13,020 bases of DNA from an uncultured Candidatus Melainabacteria bacterium (GCA_937898445.1 CALEJY010000147.1:1-13020); one strand, 5' to 3'; shown: positions 1 to 7,151, counted from the stretch's first letter. A program made the numbers and translations. Notes: generated by a model not told the origin, from the sequence alone.

Positions 1-829
1 TGTTAGCTATAAGCTTGGCAAATTGAGTCTTCCCTGTTCCAACTGAACCATAAAGCAAAATATTTACACCTTTTGTATTGTTTTCAATTGCAGATGTTAG
101 AATATTTTTTGTTATATCTCGTTCTTTGGTTATATGTTTAAAATCGTTCCATTTAAGTTCCGATTTTTGATTTTTACCCAGTAATATGTTTTTTATTTGA
201 GTTTTGGTTTTAATATCAGTGTCAGAAAAAATTTGTAAAATTTTACTGTTTAGTGCTAATTTAGCATCATTAAATCCATGTTTTGTAAAAATACCTTTTT
301 TAATCATTTGGTTTTTAATTTTTGCAACATTCCATTTTTTTAGTTTTAGTACATATATTCCAAATGTTTCAAAATCTTCAAACTGCTTTAAACTAAAGGT
401 TCCAATTAGTTGTATTAGTGGGTTAATTTCTTTTAGTACATAATAGAGAAGGAAATTGTATTCGGGTTTATTCAAATTATACAAATCTGCTATCAAATTC
501 ATTTTAGTTTTAATTGTAGAATTAGGAATCTTGACATCTTGAAGATATGAAATTAATTCTTTTTTGATTTTATTTTTTGTGAGAGAAATTTCTCTTTGAG
601 AGAGATTATCAGGTCTTTTTACTGTTATTTTAGTTTTAAATTTAAAAACGAAGTTTAAATCATCAAAAAATTTCTTAAAATTATACTCATTTATATCTAT
701 ACCTTCCATTAAATTTAATAAATAATTGCATAACATATATTTTTCAAAAGAAGATATCTCTTTTAATTCGTCATATTTATTTTTTTTAGGGTTCCTGTTT
801 AGTGTCCAGTCTAAATAATATTCGTTCAT
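1..829 (-). CDS. AAA+ family ATPase, 3' end outside the window
   Basis: An uninterrupted reading frame of 276 codons starts at ATG 827-829 on the minus strand and runs off the left edge. The start is supported by an AAAGGA Shine-Dalgarno about 7 bases upstream. Residues 1-240 are Lys/Asn/Leu-rich, look helical, and match no domain I recognise. A Walker A P-loop, GSVGTGKT, lies at residues 261-268, preceded by GVNILLYG. The layout of a long N-terminal region, then an acidic/aromatic linker (WNDFKHITKERD), then the P-loop fits a group of bacterial AAA+ ATPases in which GVN-LLYG precedes the nucleotide site. Walker B, sensor and arginine finger residues lie beyond the window, so ATPase activity cannot be judged. 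The gene is divergent from hipBA with about 165 bases between them. Its role is unknown; neighbouring toxin-antitoxin and nuclease genes suggest an accessory or defence setting, which is inference. Confidence 0.85.
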   Translation of the reverse strand, partial: MNEYYLDWTLNRNPKKNKYDELKEISSFEKYMLCNYLLNLMEGIDINEYNFKKFFDDLNFVFKFKTKITVKRPDNLSQREISLTKNKIKKELISYLQDVKIPNSTIKTKMNLIADLYNLNKPEYNFLLYYVLKEINPLIQLIGTFSLKQFEDFETFGIYVLKLKKWNVAKIKNQMIKKGIFTKHGFNDAKLALNSKILQIFSDTDIKTKTQIKNILLGKNQKSELKWNDFKHITKERDITKNILTSAIENNTKGVNILLYGSVGTGKTQFAKLIAN

Positions 830-840
830 TTGTAAATCCT

Positions 841-865
841 TTCTTACATTCATTATAAGTAAGAA
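841..865 (-). promoter_or_regulatory. -10 box and 7-bp inverted repeat ahead of the AAA+ gene
   Basis: On the minus strand TATAAT occupies 857-852, which would start transcription near 845 and leave a leader of about 16 bases that includes the AAAGGA ribosome-binding site. No good -35 box is visible. The same stretch is flanked by a perfect 7-bp inverted repeat (TTCTTAC at 841-847, GTAAGAA at 859-865). It could be an operator; the left arm abuts the Shine-Dalgarno. Confidence 0.4.
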
Positions 866-937
866 CTATGTCATTTACGGACAGATAAATCAAGCAAATA
901 ACACAAATGTAAATAATAAAGGTATTTGATATATTAT

Positions 938-953
938 AGATAATATAATATCT
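938..953. promoter_or_regulatory. Near-palindromic operator candidate upstream of hipB
   Basis: The 16-base sequence AGATAATATAATATCT is a palindrome at all but one symmetric pair of positions. It lies just upstream of the -35 box of hipB, in the shared region between hipB and the AAA+ gene. HipB proteins are known to bind palindromic operators in their own promoters and repress them, so this is a reasonable HipB site. The region is extremely AT-rich, so a chance palindrome is possible. Confidence 0.35.
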
Positions 954-958
954 ATCAT

Positions 959-985
959 TTGACATTTATCTAAATATAGTATAAT
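959..985 (+). promoter_or_regulatory. hipBA promoter (consensus -35 and -10)
   Basis: TTGACA at 959-964 and TATAAT at 980-985 are both consensus hexamers, with a short 15-base spacer. The -10 box ends nine bases before the hipB ATG, so the transcript would begin only about 2-4 bases ahead of the start codon. No Shine-Dalgarno is present, which implies a nearly leaderless hipB message. Confidence 0.6.
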
Positions 986-994
986 ATATTAACT

Positions 995-1276
995 ATGAAT
1001 AATTTTTCATTTAATCAAAAAACACCAAAAGAAATAGCTCAAAATTTGGTTGAAAGAATCCAACATCGCAGAAAAAAACTTAAAATATCTCAAATACAAC
1101 TTTCCCAAAAATCAGGAGTGAGTCTTGGCTCTATTAAACGATTTGAATCAAAAGCTGAAATTTCTCTTGCTTCACTTATTAAAATTGCAATTGCACTTGA
1201 TTTAGATAAAGATTTTGATAGTTTATTTACTCAAACCACATACAATTCTATTGACGAAATAATAAATGGAGATTAA
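995..1276 (+). CDS. hipB: HipB-like XRE-family antitoxin / autorepressor
   Basis: This 93-residue protein has a Cro/C1-type helix-turn-helix at about residues 31-51 (ISQIQLSQKSGVSLGSIKRF), followed by helices typical of the fold (SLASLIKIAIALDL). Length and position directly before a hipA gene fit HipB, the DNA-binding antitoxin that represses the operon and neutralises HipA. The C-terminus (NSIDEIINGD) is short and probably flexible. The stop is 4 bases before the hipA start, and the ribosome-binding site of hipA lies inside the end of hipB, so the two are co-transcribed and probably translationally coupled. There is no Shine-Dalgarno before hipB itself; the TATAAT box lies only nine bases upstream. 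I am confident of the XRE fold; the antitoxin role rests on context. Confidence 0.85.
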   Translation: MNNFSFNQKTPKEIAQNLVERIQHRRKKLKISQIQLSQKSGVSLGSIKRFESKAEISLASLIKIAIALDLDKDFDSLFTQTTYNSIDEIINGD

Positions 1277-1280
1277 ATAA

Positions 1281-2396
1281 GTGGAAAATTATAGATATTT
1301 GAATGTTTTATATAATGATATATTGGTCGGAAAACTAGCTAAAACCAATGATAATTTGATTGCATTTGAATATGATGATAATTGGCTAAATAACGGATTT
1401 AGCATTTCTCCATTTAGTTTGCCATTAGTAAAAAAAGTGTTTATCCCAAAGCAAGAGCCATTTGGCGGACTGTTTGGAGCTTTCAATGATAGCTTGCCTG
1501 ATGGTTGGGGAAGACTATTGGTTGACAGATTATTTTTGAGTCATAAAATAAATCCACTTGAAATAGATAATCTCAATCGGCTTGCTGTTGTTCAGGAAAG
1601 TGGTATGGGAGCTTTAACTTATAAGCCAGAACACCGATTTGAAATCATAGGACAAAATTTAGATTTAGATTCATTAGCAAAAGAATGTTCAAAAATATTA
1701 GAAACAAATAATTCTAATGAATTAGATGAATTGTTTATGCTAGGAGGTTCTTCTGGTGGTGCCAGACCGAAAATTCTTACACAAATTAATGGTGAAGATT
1801 GGATTATCAAATTCCCATCTTCACAAGATCCTAAAAATATTGGAGAACAAGAATATCAATATTCTTTATGTGCTAAAAAGTGTAGAATAAATATGGCTGA
1901 AACAAAATTATTTCCATCAAAAATATGTACGGGGTATTTTGGAATTAAAAGATTTGATAGGGATAATAGTAGAAAAATTCACATGGTTTCAGCAAGCGGA
2001 TTGTTAGAAACAAGTCATAGATTACCAAATCTTGATTACAATATCCTTATGAAATTAACTTTAGAATTAACAAAAAATTACCAAGATATAGAACAACTTT
2101 ATAGACTTATGTGTTTCAATGTTTTTGCACAAAATAGAGATGACCATTCAAAGAATTTTTCTTACATTTATAATGAAGCAAAAAAAGAGTGGCACTTGTC
2201 TCCGGCTTATGATTTAACTTACAGTTCGTCTTTTAATGGTGAACATGCGACAACAATTGATGGTGAAGGTAAAAATCCAAATTTAGATAATATTTTGTCG
2301 GTTGCTAAAAATATAGGTTTAAAAGAAAAATTGGCAAAAGATATTGCGTCTGAAATTAAAAGTCAATGTACGAGTTTGCAAAAATATAAAAAATAA
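1281..2396 (+). CDS. hipA: HipA-family serine/threonine kinase toxin
   Basis: This 371-residue protein has the features of HipA kinases. The N-terminal subdomain includes SLPDGWGR (71-78). The glycine/serine loop GGSSGGARPK (155-164) is the region that carries the regulatory phospho-serine in HipA. WIIKFPS (174-180) carries the probable ATP-binding lysine K177. The catalytic motif DDHSKN is at 287-292 (D287 aligned with the catalytic Asp, N292 with the metal-binding Asn), and YDLTYSS has the second metal-binding aspartate at D311. All key residues are present, so the kinase is probably active. E. coli HipA phosphorylates glutamyl-tRNA synthetase and causes growth arrest; other family members have other targets, and this one's target is unknown. 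The start is GTG at 1281, with TGGAGAT eight bases upstream overlapping the hipB stop. E. coli HipA is about 440 residues, so this is a shorter branch of the family. It ends convergent with a decayed gene. Confidence 0.92.
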   Translation: MENYRYLNVLYNDILVGKLAKTNDNLIAFEYDDNWLNNGFSISPFSLPLVKKVFIPKQEPFGGLFGAFNDSLPDGWGRLLVDRLFLSHKINPLEIDNLNRLAVVQESGMGALTYKPEHRFEIIGQNLDLDSLAKECSKILETNNSNELDELFMLGGSSGGARPKILTQINGEDWIIKFPSSQDPKNIGEQEYQYSLCAKKCRINMAETKLFPSKICTGYFGIKRFDRDNSRKIHMVSASGLLETSHRLPNLDYNILMKLTLELTKNYQDIEQLYRLMCFNVFAQNRDDHSKNFSYIYNEAKKEWHLSPAYDLTYSSSFNGEHATTIDGEGKNPNLDNILSVAKNIGLKEKLAKDIASEIKSQCTSLQKYKK

Positions 2397-2403
2397 ATTA
2401 TCT

Positions 2404-2721
2404 TTAATAATCTCCATTTCGTTCTTTTTGCAAATCCCAAAAACAATTTGTATAATGGTATTTGTCTCCGCTAATTACTCGAACAATATCTTTTTTAAAG
2501 TCATACCTTTCGTTAGATTTAAATAGTTTTGTATAAACTTGAAATCGTCCTTTGGTGTCTTTTGTTATAACTAGCAAATCCTCTATATTTGTATTTAGAA
2601 GTTTTTCTCTTACTTTTTCATCAAGACGATTTATCACGTTTACTTCTACTAATTTTTTGTATTGGTCAACATTTTGTTCTTTAGCAATTTTGGTAAATTC
2701 TTCAAGGTTGTATATAGACAA
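2404..2721 (-). pseudogene. Headless remnant, C-terminal 105 residues of an unknown protein
   Basis: The minus-strand frame reads like real protein (for example KVREKLLNTNIEDLLVITKD and DIVRVISGDKYHYTNCFWD) and ends in TAA 7 bases past the hipA stop. It contains no ATG. The only start at its left-out end is a TTG at 2719-2721 with no ribosome-binding site. I do not recognise a family. The most economical reading is the 3' part of a gene whose 5' part was lost, because the opposite-strand frame that begins at the same place is also headless. It could instead be a short gene using TTG. The calls for both fragments depend on protein-likeness judged by eye. Confidence 0.45.
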
Positions 2722-3070
2722 AAAGAATATTAAAGAATTTGCTAAAAAACACGTTGAAGAATCTATTGTACAAGATGAAATTAATGAACAAAGTCAATTT
2801 TCTGGAAATGTGAATAAATTTAAATTCCTAACTGGTTTGTTAGAAAACTTTGCGACTAACTCGAAACATGCAAGAGCAATTGAGGGAGAATTGAATGAAG
2901 TTCGAAAAGTAGAACATAAATACTTGCAAAGCTTGAAAGACAGATTAACTCCGGTTAAAGCAACTGATAATCTAGAGCCTAAAAATAAATATTCATATTT
3001 TATATCAACATCATACGAAAACTTATACAAAGAAAATGGTATAAGATGGGTTGAAAATTTGAAATTTTAA
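2708..3070 (+). pseudogene. Headless remnant, C-terminal ~120 residues of an unknown protein
   Basis: From about 2708 the plus frame becomes protein-like (KEFAKKHVEESIVQDEINE, NKFKFLTGLLENFATNSKHA, ending ENGIRWVENLKF) and stops at 3068-3070. Upstream of 2708 the same frame is a Ser/Phe-rich shadow of the opposite strand. No methionine codon occurs anywhere in the protein-like part. The only in-frame start candidate is TTG 2708-2710, with AGG directly touching it, which is too close to serve as a ribosome-binding site. It looks mainly alpha-helical and charged; no family recognised. Its stop overlaps that of the HNH gene tail to tail in the shared bases TTAA (3067-3070). Confidence 0.5.
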
Positions 3071-3753
3071 TTAGTAATTCGGGAAATTTTGTCTTGAATA
3101 TTTTCGCATTGCAGGTTATTTAGGACAATTCCGTTTTCGCTAATTCTTTTAAGCTTAAAAATGCCTGTTAAATTATTTATACAAGTAATTTCTCGAATTA
3201 ATTTTTCTTTTCCAATTCCTAATTTTTGTGCAAGTTCTTTGTAGTTAGAAAAATTAGGGTTTTCTAAATAGTAATCTAAAACTTTTGCTTGAAGCTCATT
3301 TATATAAAAACTTTTACCACTTAATTCATATTTGTATTCTATATTTTGTTCTTCGTTTAGTTGTTCTTTTATGTTCTGAGCTTGTTTTTTCTGCCTTTGT
3401 CTTAATCTTTTTGCTCGCCGTTTTTGTCTAATAAAAGACATTTTTAATGATTTTGTCAAAACTTTAGAGATTGCGCCTGAATACTCATCGTTCCCAGTTT
3501 GATAATCAATCATATTCAAATAATTATAAAAACATTCTGCTTTTTGGGGATATGTTTCTAAAAACTCATTTATTAAGGTGTTGCCCTTCAAGCCATTACA
3601 ATCAGGGCAACAAATAACAATATTTTCAGTATCAGTTATCCCGCCAGAACATCTAGGAATAATGTGGTCGTTAGTCCTTTCTTCCATTGGGAGAACCTTA
3701 TTACAATAAGCACAAATCGCACTCAAGTATTTTAATTTCTGTAAATTTAGCAT
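3067..3753 (-). CDS. HNH endonuclease with C-terminal helix-turn-helix-like region
   Basis: This 228-residue protein opens with a zinc-ribbon HNH domain. Visible residues are C14-A-Y-C17, NDHIIPRCSGG (28-38) with the catalytic D29-H30, N44, and C49-P-D-C52-N53 with K56. The two CxxC pairs would bind structural zinc, and the HNH core cuts nucleic acid using a metal ion. Residues about 105-125 are strongly basic (IRQKRRAKRLRQRQKKQ), suggesting nucleic-acid contact. Residues 158-185 (NFSNYKELAQKLGIGKEKLI) resemble a helix-turn-helix. The ATG at 3751-3753 lies 17 bases after the aldo-keto reductase stop, with only a weak AAGAAAAA upstream, so it may depend on read-through from that gene. HNH proteins occur in restriction, phage packaging, intron homing and toxins. 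None of these is proven here; the accessory neighbourhood favours mobile or defence origin. Confidence 0.8.
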   Translation of the reverse strand: MLNLQKLKYLSAICAYCNKVLPMEERTNDHIIPRCSGGITDTENIVICCPDCNGLKGNTLINEFLETYPQKAECFYNYLNMIDYQTGNDEYSGAISKVLTKSLKMSFIRQKRRAKRLRQRQKKQAQNIKEQLNEEQNIEYKYELSGKSFYINELQAKVLDYYLENPNFSNYKELAQKLGIGKEKLIREITCINNLTGIFKLKRISENGIVLNNLQCENIQDKISRITN

Positions 3754-3770
3754 ATAGTTTTTCTTATTTT

Positions 3771-4760
3771 TTATTGCGCACGAACGTAGCCCATTTTTTG
3801 AATGTCTTCGTCGGTACGGTTTCCGTAAATAGTGATTTTATCTAATTCTTTTTCTATATTTTCAAATTCACTTTGAGTTAATTCGACATCTGCTGCGCCT
3901 AAGTTTTCATCAATTCTTTCAAACTTTCTCATTCCCGGAATTGGTGATAGGAAATCATATTTGTGCAACATCCAAGCAAGAGAAATTTGCGCAGGAGTTG
4001 AGTTTTTGGTATTCGCAATATCGTTCAACATATCCAAAAGTGGCTGATTTTTCTCAACATTTTCAGGTATAAATCTAGTGATTGCACGTCTTACGTCATC
4101 TCCCTTGTATTGAGTGTTCTTATTGTATTTCCCGCTCAAAAAGCCACTTGCCAAAGGTGAAAACGGAACAAAACCAATATTCAATTCTTTACAAGCAGGA
4201 ATTACATCTTTTTCAAACATTCTTTCCATCATTGAATATTCACTTTGAATTGCTGTCAAAGGTGTAACCGCATGAGCTTTTCTGATTTGTTCTTCGGTTG
4301 ATTGTGATTGACCCCAACCTCTGATTTTACCTTCCTGAATAAGTTCTCCAATCCAGCCGGCAACATCTTCAACATTGCTATCAAGCGGAACTCTGTGTTC
4401 ATAATACAAATCAATATAATCTGTTTGAAGTCGTTTCAAAGAGCCTTCAACTGCCTCTCTAATTCCTTCTCTGCTCAATTTTTCTTTTGCTGTTTGAGTA
4501 GGTTGTGTAAATGGTGAAAATTTTGTTGCTAAAATAATTTTATCTCTGAATGGTTTTACGGCTTTTCCGACAAGTTCTTCGTTTACAAAAGGTCCATAGT
4601 TTTCGGCGGTATCAAAGAATGTACAACCTTTTTCGTAAGCATATCTAATCATTTTGATAGCATCTTCTTCCGGTGGCAAAGCTCCATAACCGTGTGAAAA
4701 TCCCATACATCCCATTCCAACTGCTGAAACTTCTAAATCTCTTAATTTTCTATATTTCAT
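3771..4760 (-). CDS. Aldo-keto reductase, NADPH-dependent type
   Basis: This 329-residue protein is a full-length (alpha/beta)8-barrel aldo-keto reductase. The N-terminus (VGMGCMGFSHGYG) and the catalytic tetrad are intact: D50 and Y55 in FDTAENYG, K80 in ILATKF, and H122 in YYEHRV. The cofactor-binding parts FVPFSPLASGFLSGKY and IPGMRK are also present. Such enzymes reduce aldehydes or ketones with NADPH in the cytoplasm; the sequence resembles the AKR13/YajO-like group, but the substrate cannot be told. Residues GWGQSQST replace the more usual G-SN/S motif on the barrel strand after the histidine. The ATG start has a strong AAGGAG eight bases upstream. The HNH gene follows after 17 bases and may be co-transcribed. 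purB lies upstream with 105 bases between. Confidence 0.93.
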   Translation of the reverse strand: MKYRKLRDLEVSAVGMGCMGFSHGYGALPPEEDAIKMIRYAYEKGCTFFDTAENYGPFVNEELVGKAVKPFRDKIILATKFSPFTQPTQTAKEKLSREGIREAVEGSLKRLQTDYIDLYYEHRVPLDSNVEDVAGWIGELIQEGKIRGWGQSQSTEEQIRKAHAVTPLTAIQSEYSMMERMFEKDVIPACKELNIGFVPFSPLASGFLSGKYNKNTQYKGDDVRRAITRFIPENVEKNQPLLDMLNDIANTKNSTPAQISLAWMLHKYDFLSPIPGMRKFERIDENLGAADVELTQSEFENIEKELDKITIYGNRTDEDIQKMGYVRAQ

Positions 4761-4767
4761 AAAACAA

Positions 4768-4788
4768 TCTCCTTTTTCTAAAATTCTA
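4768..4788 (-). promoter_or_regulatory. Extended -10 and strong Shine-Dalgarno of the aldo-keto reductase gene
   Basis: Reading the minus strand, TGG-TAGAAT (hexamer at 4788-4783) is an extended -10 element, followed after seven bases by AAGGAGAT (4775-4768), the ribosome-binding site. No clear -35 is present at the usual distance, which is common for extended -10 promoters. The predicted start near 4776 would cut close to the Shine-Dalgarno, so a start further upstream is also possible. Confidence 0.4.
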
Positions 4789-4865
4789 CCATCTGATAGC
4801 TACTCTAAAGCAACATAATTTTAAGAATTTTTTACAAAATCTAAAAAATCAGAGTATTGTTTTGA

Positions 4866-6158
4866 TTAATCTAAAACTCTTGAATATATTCTGTCTACAT
4901 TTTTTAGGAAATCGGATTTGTCAAAGATTGCATCAATTTCTTTTGGAGTTAAAAGTTTTTCTATATCTTTGTCGTTCAAAAGATTAATTCTAAAATCGCC
5001 ATCGTTTTCAAACGCATCAAGAGCGTTTCTTTGGACTAATCTATATGCATCTTCTCTTGTTAAACCTTTTTCGATAAGTTTCAATAAAACTCTTTGTGAA
5101 TAAACAATTCCGCCGAATTTGTTGGTGTTTTTCAACATATTTTTTTCGTGAACAACAAGATTTTTTACAATTCCATTAAATCTATTTAGCATAAAGTCAA
5201 CTAAAGTCAAACTGTCAGGGAAAATAATTCTTTCGGCAGAACTATGGGAAATATCTCTTTCGTGCCACAACGGAATATTTTCCAATGCAACGATTGAATT
5301 TGCTCTTACAACTCTTGCCAAACCGCACAAATTCTCGGAAAGTACAGGGTTTTTCTTATGAGGCATTGCAGATGAGCCTTTTTGTTTTTTGCCAAAACCT
5401 TCTTCAACTTCCAAAACTTCTGTTCTTTGCAAATGGCGAATTTCTGTTGCGAACTGTTCAATTACGCTTGCAATCAAAGCTAATGACTGCATAAAGTATG
5501 CGTGATAATCTCTTGCGATGATTTGAGTTGATATTCTGGCTGGTTTAAGTCCCAATTTTTTGCAAGTAACTTCTTCAACTTCCGGTGGAATGTTGCTATA
5601 AGTCCCAACAGGACCTGAAATTTGCCCAACTCGGATTTCATTAAGAGCGTGAATAAAGTTATCTCTTTGGCGTTCCAAAATATCTATCCAACTACAAACT
5701 TTTACGCCAAAAGTCATAATTTCTGCGTGAACTCCGTGAGAACGCCCTATACAAACTGTTTCTTTATGCTTTTTAGCCAAATCTTTCATTGATTGAATAG
5801 TTTCATCCAAATCTTGAATAATAATTTTCCCGCTATCTTGGATTTGTAGAGCAAAAGCTGTGTCGATTACGTCAGAGCTAGTCATTCCGACGTGCATATA
5901 TTTTGCCAAATCACCTAAACTTTCGTTTACGCAAGTCAAAAATGCGATAACATCGTGTTTTACTTCTGCCTCGATTTCGTCAATTCTTTCGACATTGAAT
6001 TTTGCTTTTTTCTTTAATTCTTCAACATCTTCTTTAGGAAAAGTTCCTAAATCTGCATAAGCTTCAGCTACGGCAATTTCTACATTTAGGTAGTATTGGA
6101 ATTTTGAGTTCAAATCCCAAATATTTTTCATTTCTTCACGTGAATATCTATCAATCAT
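4866..6158 (-). CDS. purB: Adenylosuccinate lyase
   Basis: This 430-residue enzyme belongs to the fumarase/aspartase superfamily and acts twice in purine synthesis: it splits SAICAR to AICAR and adenylosuccinate to AMP, releasing fumarate. Visible landmarks are VKHDVIAF with H68, GMTSSDVIDT (91-100), the general-acid histidine H141 in GRSHGVHAE, and the family signature GSSAMPHKKNP (261-271) with the catalytic serine on the flexible loop. Length is normal for the short bacterial form. The ATG at 6156-6158 is the natural N-terminus (MIDRYSREEM matches the family start). No Shine-Dalgarno precedes it; instead a TATAAT box ends six bases upstream, predicting a leaderless mRNA. It is divergent from the orphan at 6276. 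Confidence 0.97.
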   Translation of the reverse strand: MIDRYSREEMKNIWDLNSKFQYYLNVEIAVAEAYADLGTFPKEDVEELKKKAKFNVERIDEIEAEVKHDVIAFLTCVNESLGDLAKYMHVGMTSSDVIDTAFALQIQDSGKIIIQDLDETIQSMKDLAKKHKETVCIGRSHGVHAEIMTFGVKVCSWIDILERQRDNFIHALNEIRVGQISGPVGTYSNIPPEVEEVTCKKLGLKPARISTQIIARDYHAYFMQSLALIASVIEQFATEIRHLQRTEVLEVEEGFGKKQKGSSAMPHKKNPVLSENLCGLARVVRANSIVALENIPLWHERDISHSSAERIIFPDSLTLVDFMLNRFNGIVKNLVVHEKNMLKNTNKFGGIVYSQRVLLKLIEKGLTREDAYRLVQRNALDAFENDGDFRINLLNDKDIEKLLTPKEIDAIFDKSDFLKNVDRIYSRVLD

Positions 6159-6164
6159 AGGAAA

Positions 6165-6173
6165 ATTATAGCA
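6165..6173 (-). promoter_or_regulatory. purB extended -10 box, predicted leaderless start
   Basis: On the minus strand TGC-TATAAT (hexamer 6170-6165) is followed by six bases and then the purB ATG. Since transcription normally begins about seven bases after the -10 hexamer, the first transcribed base would be the A of the start codon. The TGC extension compensates for the weak T-rich -35 region. The bases between the hexamer and the ATG (TTTCCT) have no ribosome-binding character. Confidence 0.6.
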
Positions 6174-6275
6174 TAAATAATGATTGAGAAAAACTTATTC
6201 GGTGCAATATTTCTTTACAAAAATAGCAATTATTTAAGATATAAATACTTTATATATACAAGAGAGGATAACTAT

Positions 6276-6749
6276 ATGGTTGATGCAATCGGATATGTTT
6301 CTAAAGAACAGTTTGACAAATCGCCCGAACTAAAGGCGCAATATGGCTCTTATGAAAAATTTCAACTCGCTCAGTTGAAAAGTCAATCTATTCATACATT
6401 TGCAAAAGAAAATCAAAATTATTCTTATGACCCTCAAAAAGCTTTTTATGAAATGCGAATGGAAGCTTATGACAAGCATCAAAAACAATCAGAAGCTGCT
6501 ATTGCAAATTATAAAGAGTTAGAGGCACAATATAAGGCTCTTTTAGGACAACAAACTTCTATAAACAATAGTTTGATGTCAAAATATCAGGTTTCTAACA
6601 AAAATGATTTGATTAATACTATGAGTGCAAGCAATTCATTATTTGATCAAGGTGTTTATAACAAAACATCTAATTCTGTAAACGAAGCTTATACAAAATT
6701 TATTGCAGCATTGCAGAGTGCAAATTATCAAACTCATAGGCTTGTTTAA
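6276..6749 (+). CDS. Orphan protein, Gln/Asn/Lys-rich, coiled-coil-like
   Basis: This 157-residue protein has no signal peptide, membrane segment or recognised motif. I chose ATG 6276 because AGAGAGG lies 8-9 bases ahead; the same frame is open back to an ATG at 6180, but that stretch contains the purB promoter and codes for an unconvincing Tyr-rich peptide. The middle (about residues 57-95, FYEMRMEAYDKHQKQSEAA then YKELEAQYKALLGQQ) shows heptad-like spacing and a likely coiled coil. The N-terminus (EQFDKSPELKAQYGSYEKF) and C-terminus are helical and polar. It resembles structural or secreted-substrate-like proteins in composition only. It is divergent from purB and followed by rpsO, which has its own promoter. 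The -35/-10 pair is unclear (TTTACA at 6214-6219; AT-rich -10 around 6237-6245). Confidence 0.75.
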   Translation: MVDAIGYVSKEQFDKSPELKAQYGSYEKFQLAQLKSQSIHTFAKENQNYSYDPQKAFYEMRMEAYDKHQKQSEAAIANYKELEAQYKALLGQQTSINNSLMSKYQVSNKNDLINTMSASNSLFDQGVYNKTSNSVNEAYTKFIAALQSANYQTHRLV

Positions 6750-6778
6750 AAATCTGTAACATGTTTTTATTTTCATGC

Positions 6779-6807
6779 TTGCAATTTTTCCTTTAATATA
6801 TTATCAT
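6779..6807 (+). promoter_or_regulatory. rpsO promoter
   Basis: TTGCAA at 6779-6784 and TATCAT at 6802-6807 are separated by exactly 17 bases. Transcription would begin near 6814, giving a leader of roughly 50 bases that holds a hairpin and a normal Shine-Dalgarno. Confidence 0.5.
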
Positions 6808-6817
6808 GCAACTTGTA

Positions 6818-6841
6818 GAGTGCTTACGCCAATAATCACTC
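6818..6841 (+). promoter_or_regulatory. Hairpin in the rpsO leader, candidate S15 autoregulatory element
   Basis: GAGTG (6818-6822) pairs with CACTC (6837-6841); after a single C/T mismatch TTA pairs with TAA, leaving a six-base loop. S15 is known to repress its own mRNA in several bacterial groups by binding structured leaders, and the structures differ between lineages. Position directly before the rpsO ribosome-binding site fits such a role; binding itself is inference. Confidence 0.4.
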
Positions 6842-6862
6842 AACAAGAAAAGGAAAATTAAA

Positions 6863-7126
6863 ATGAACTTAAAAAACAAACAAGAAATCGTAAAAGCTTA
6901 CGGTAAGAACGAAAAAGATACTGGTTCTACAGCAGTTCAAGTTGCTATGATGAGCCAAAAAATTTCTGAACTTACTGAACACCTAAAATCTAACCAAAAA
7001 GATTTCGCTACAAAAAGAGGTCTTTTGATGATGGTAGGTAAAAGAAAAAGATTACTTTCTTATTTGAAATCTCAAAATCTTGATGAATATAGAGAACTAA
7101 TCAAGAAATTGGGTATTCGTGGTTAA
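6863..7126 (+). CDS. rpsO: 30S ribosomal protein S15
   Basis: This 87-residue protein has the family pattern: DTGSTAVQVAMMSQKISEL near the N-terminus, then HLKSNQKDFATKRGLL and MVGKRKRLLSYLK, ending KKLGIRG. S15 is a primary binder of 16S rRNA (central domain, helices 20-22) and helps nucleate the platform of the small subunit. The motif often reading KKDHHSRRGLL is KDFATKRGLL here, a mild substitution. The ATG has AAAGGAAA upstream at good spacing. It is a single-gene unit: own promoter, leader hairpin and a Rho-independent terminator 26 bases after the stop. In many bacteria pnp follows rpsO; here hydF does. Confidence 0.97.
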   Translation: MNLKNKQEIVKAYGKNEKDTGSTAVQVAMMSQKISELTEHLKSNQKDFATKRGLLMMVGKRKRLLSYLKSQNLDEYRELIKKLGIRG

Positions 7127-7151
7127 TTCTAACCAAATTCAAATTCTATAC

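Noticed and set aside
204..443. Plus-strand frame of 79 codons inside the left-edge region
   Set aside because: It is a Phe/Ser/Ile-rich shadow of the AAA+ gene on the minus strand, which has a start, a ribosome-binding site and a P-loop.
2552..2707. Plus-strand frame extending upstream of the right-hand remnant
   Set aside because: It is Ser/Phe/Thr-rich and is exactly the antisense of the more protein-like minus-strand fragment.
4801..4856. 6-bp inverted repeat TACTCT/AGAGTA between purB and the reductase gene
   Set aside because: Arms are short and 44 bases apart with AT-only sequence between; not convincing as terminator or operator.
6180..6275. Upstream extension of the 157-residue orphan to an ATG at 6180
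   Set aside because: It overlaps the purB promoter, lacks a ribosome-binding site, and encodes an unconvincing Tyr/Asn-rich segment, whereas ATG 6276 has AGAGAGG at good spacing.
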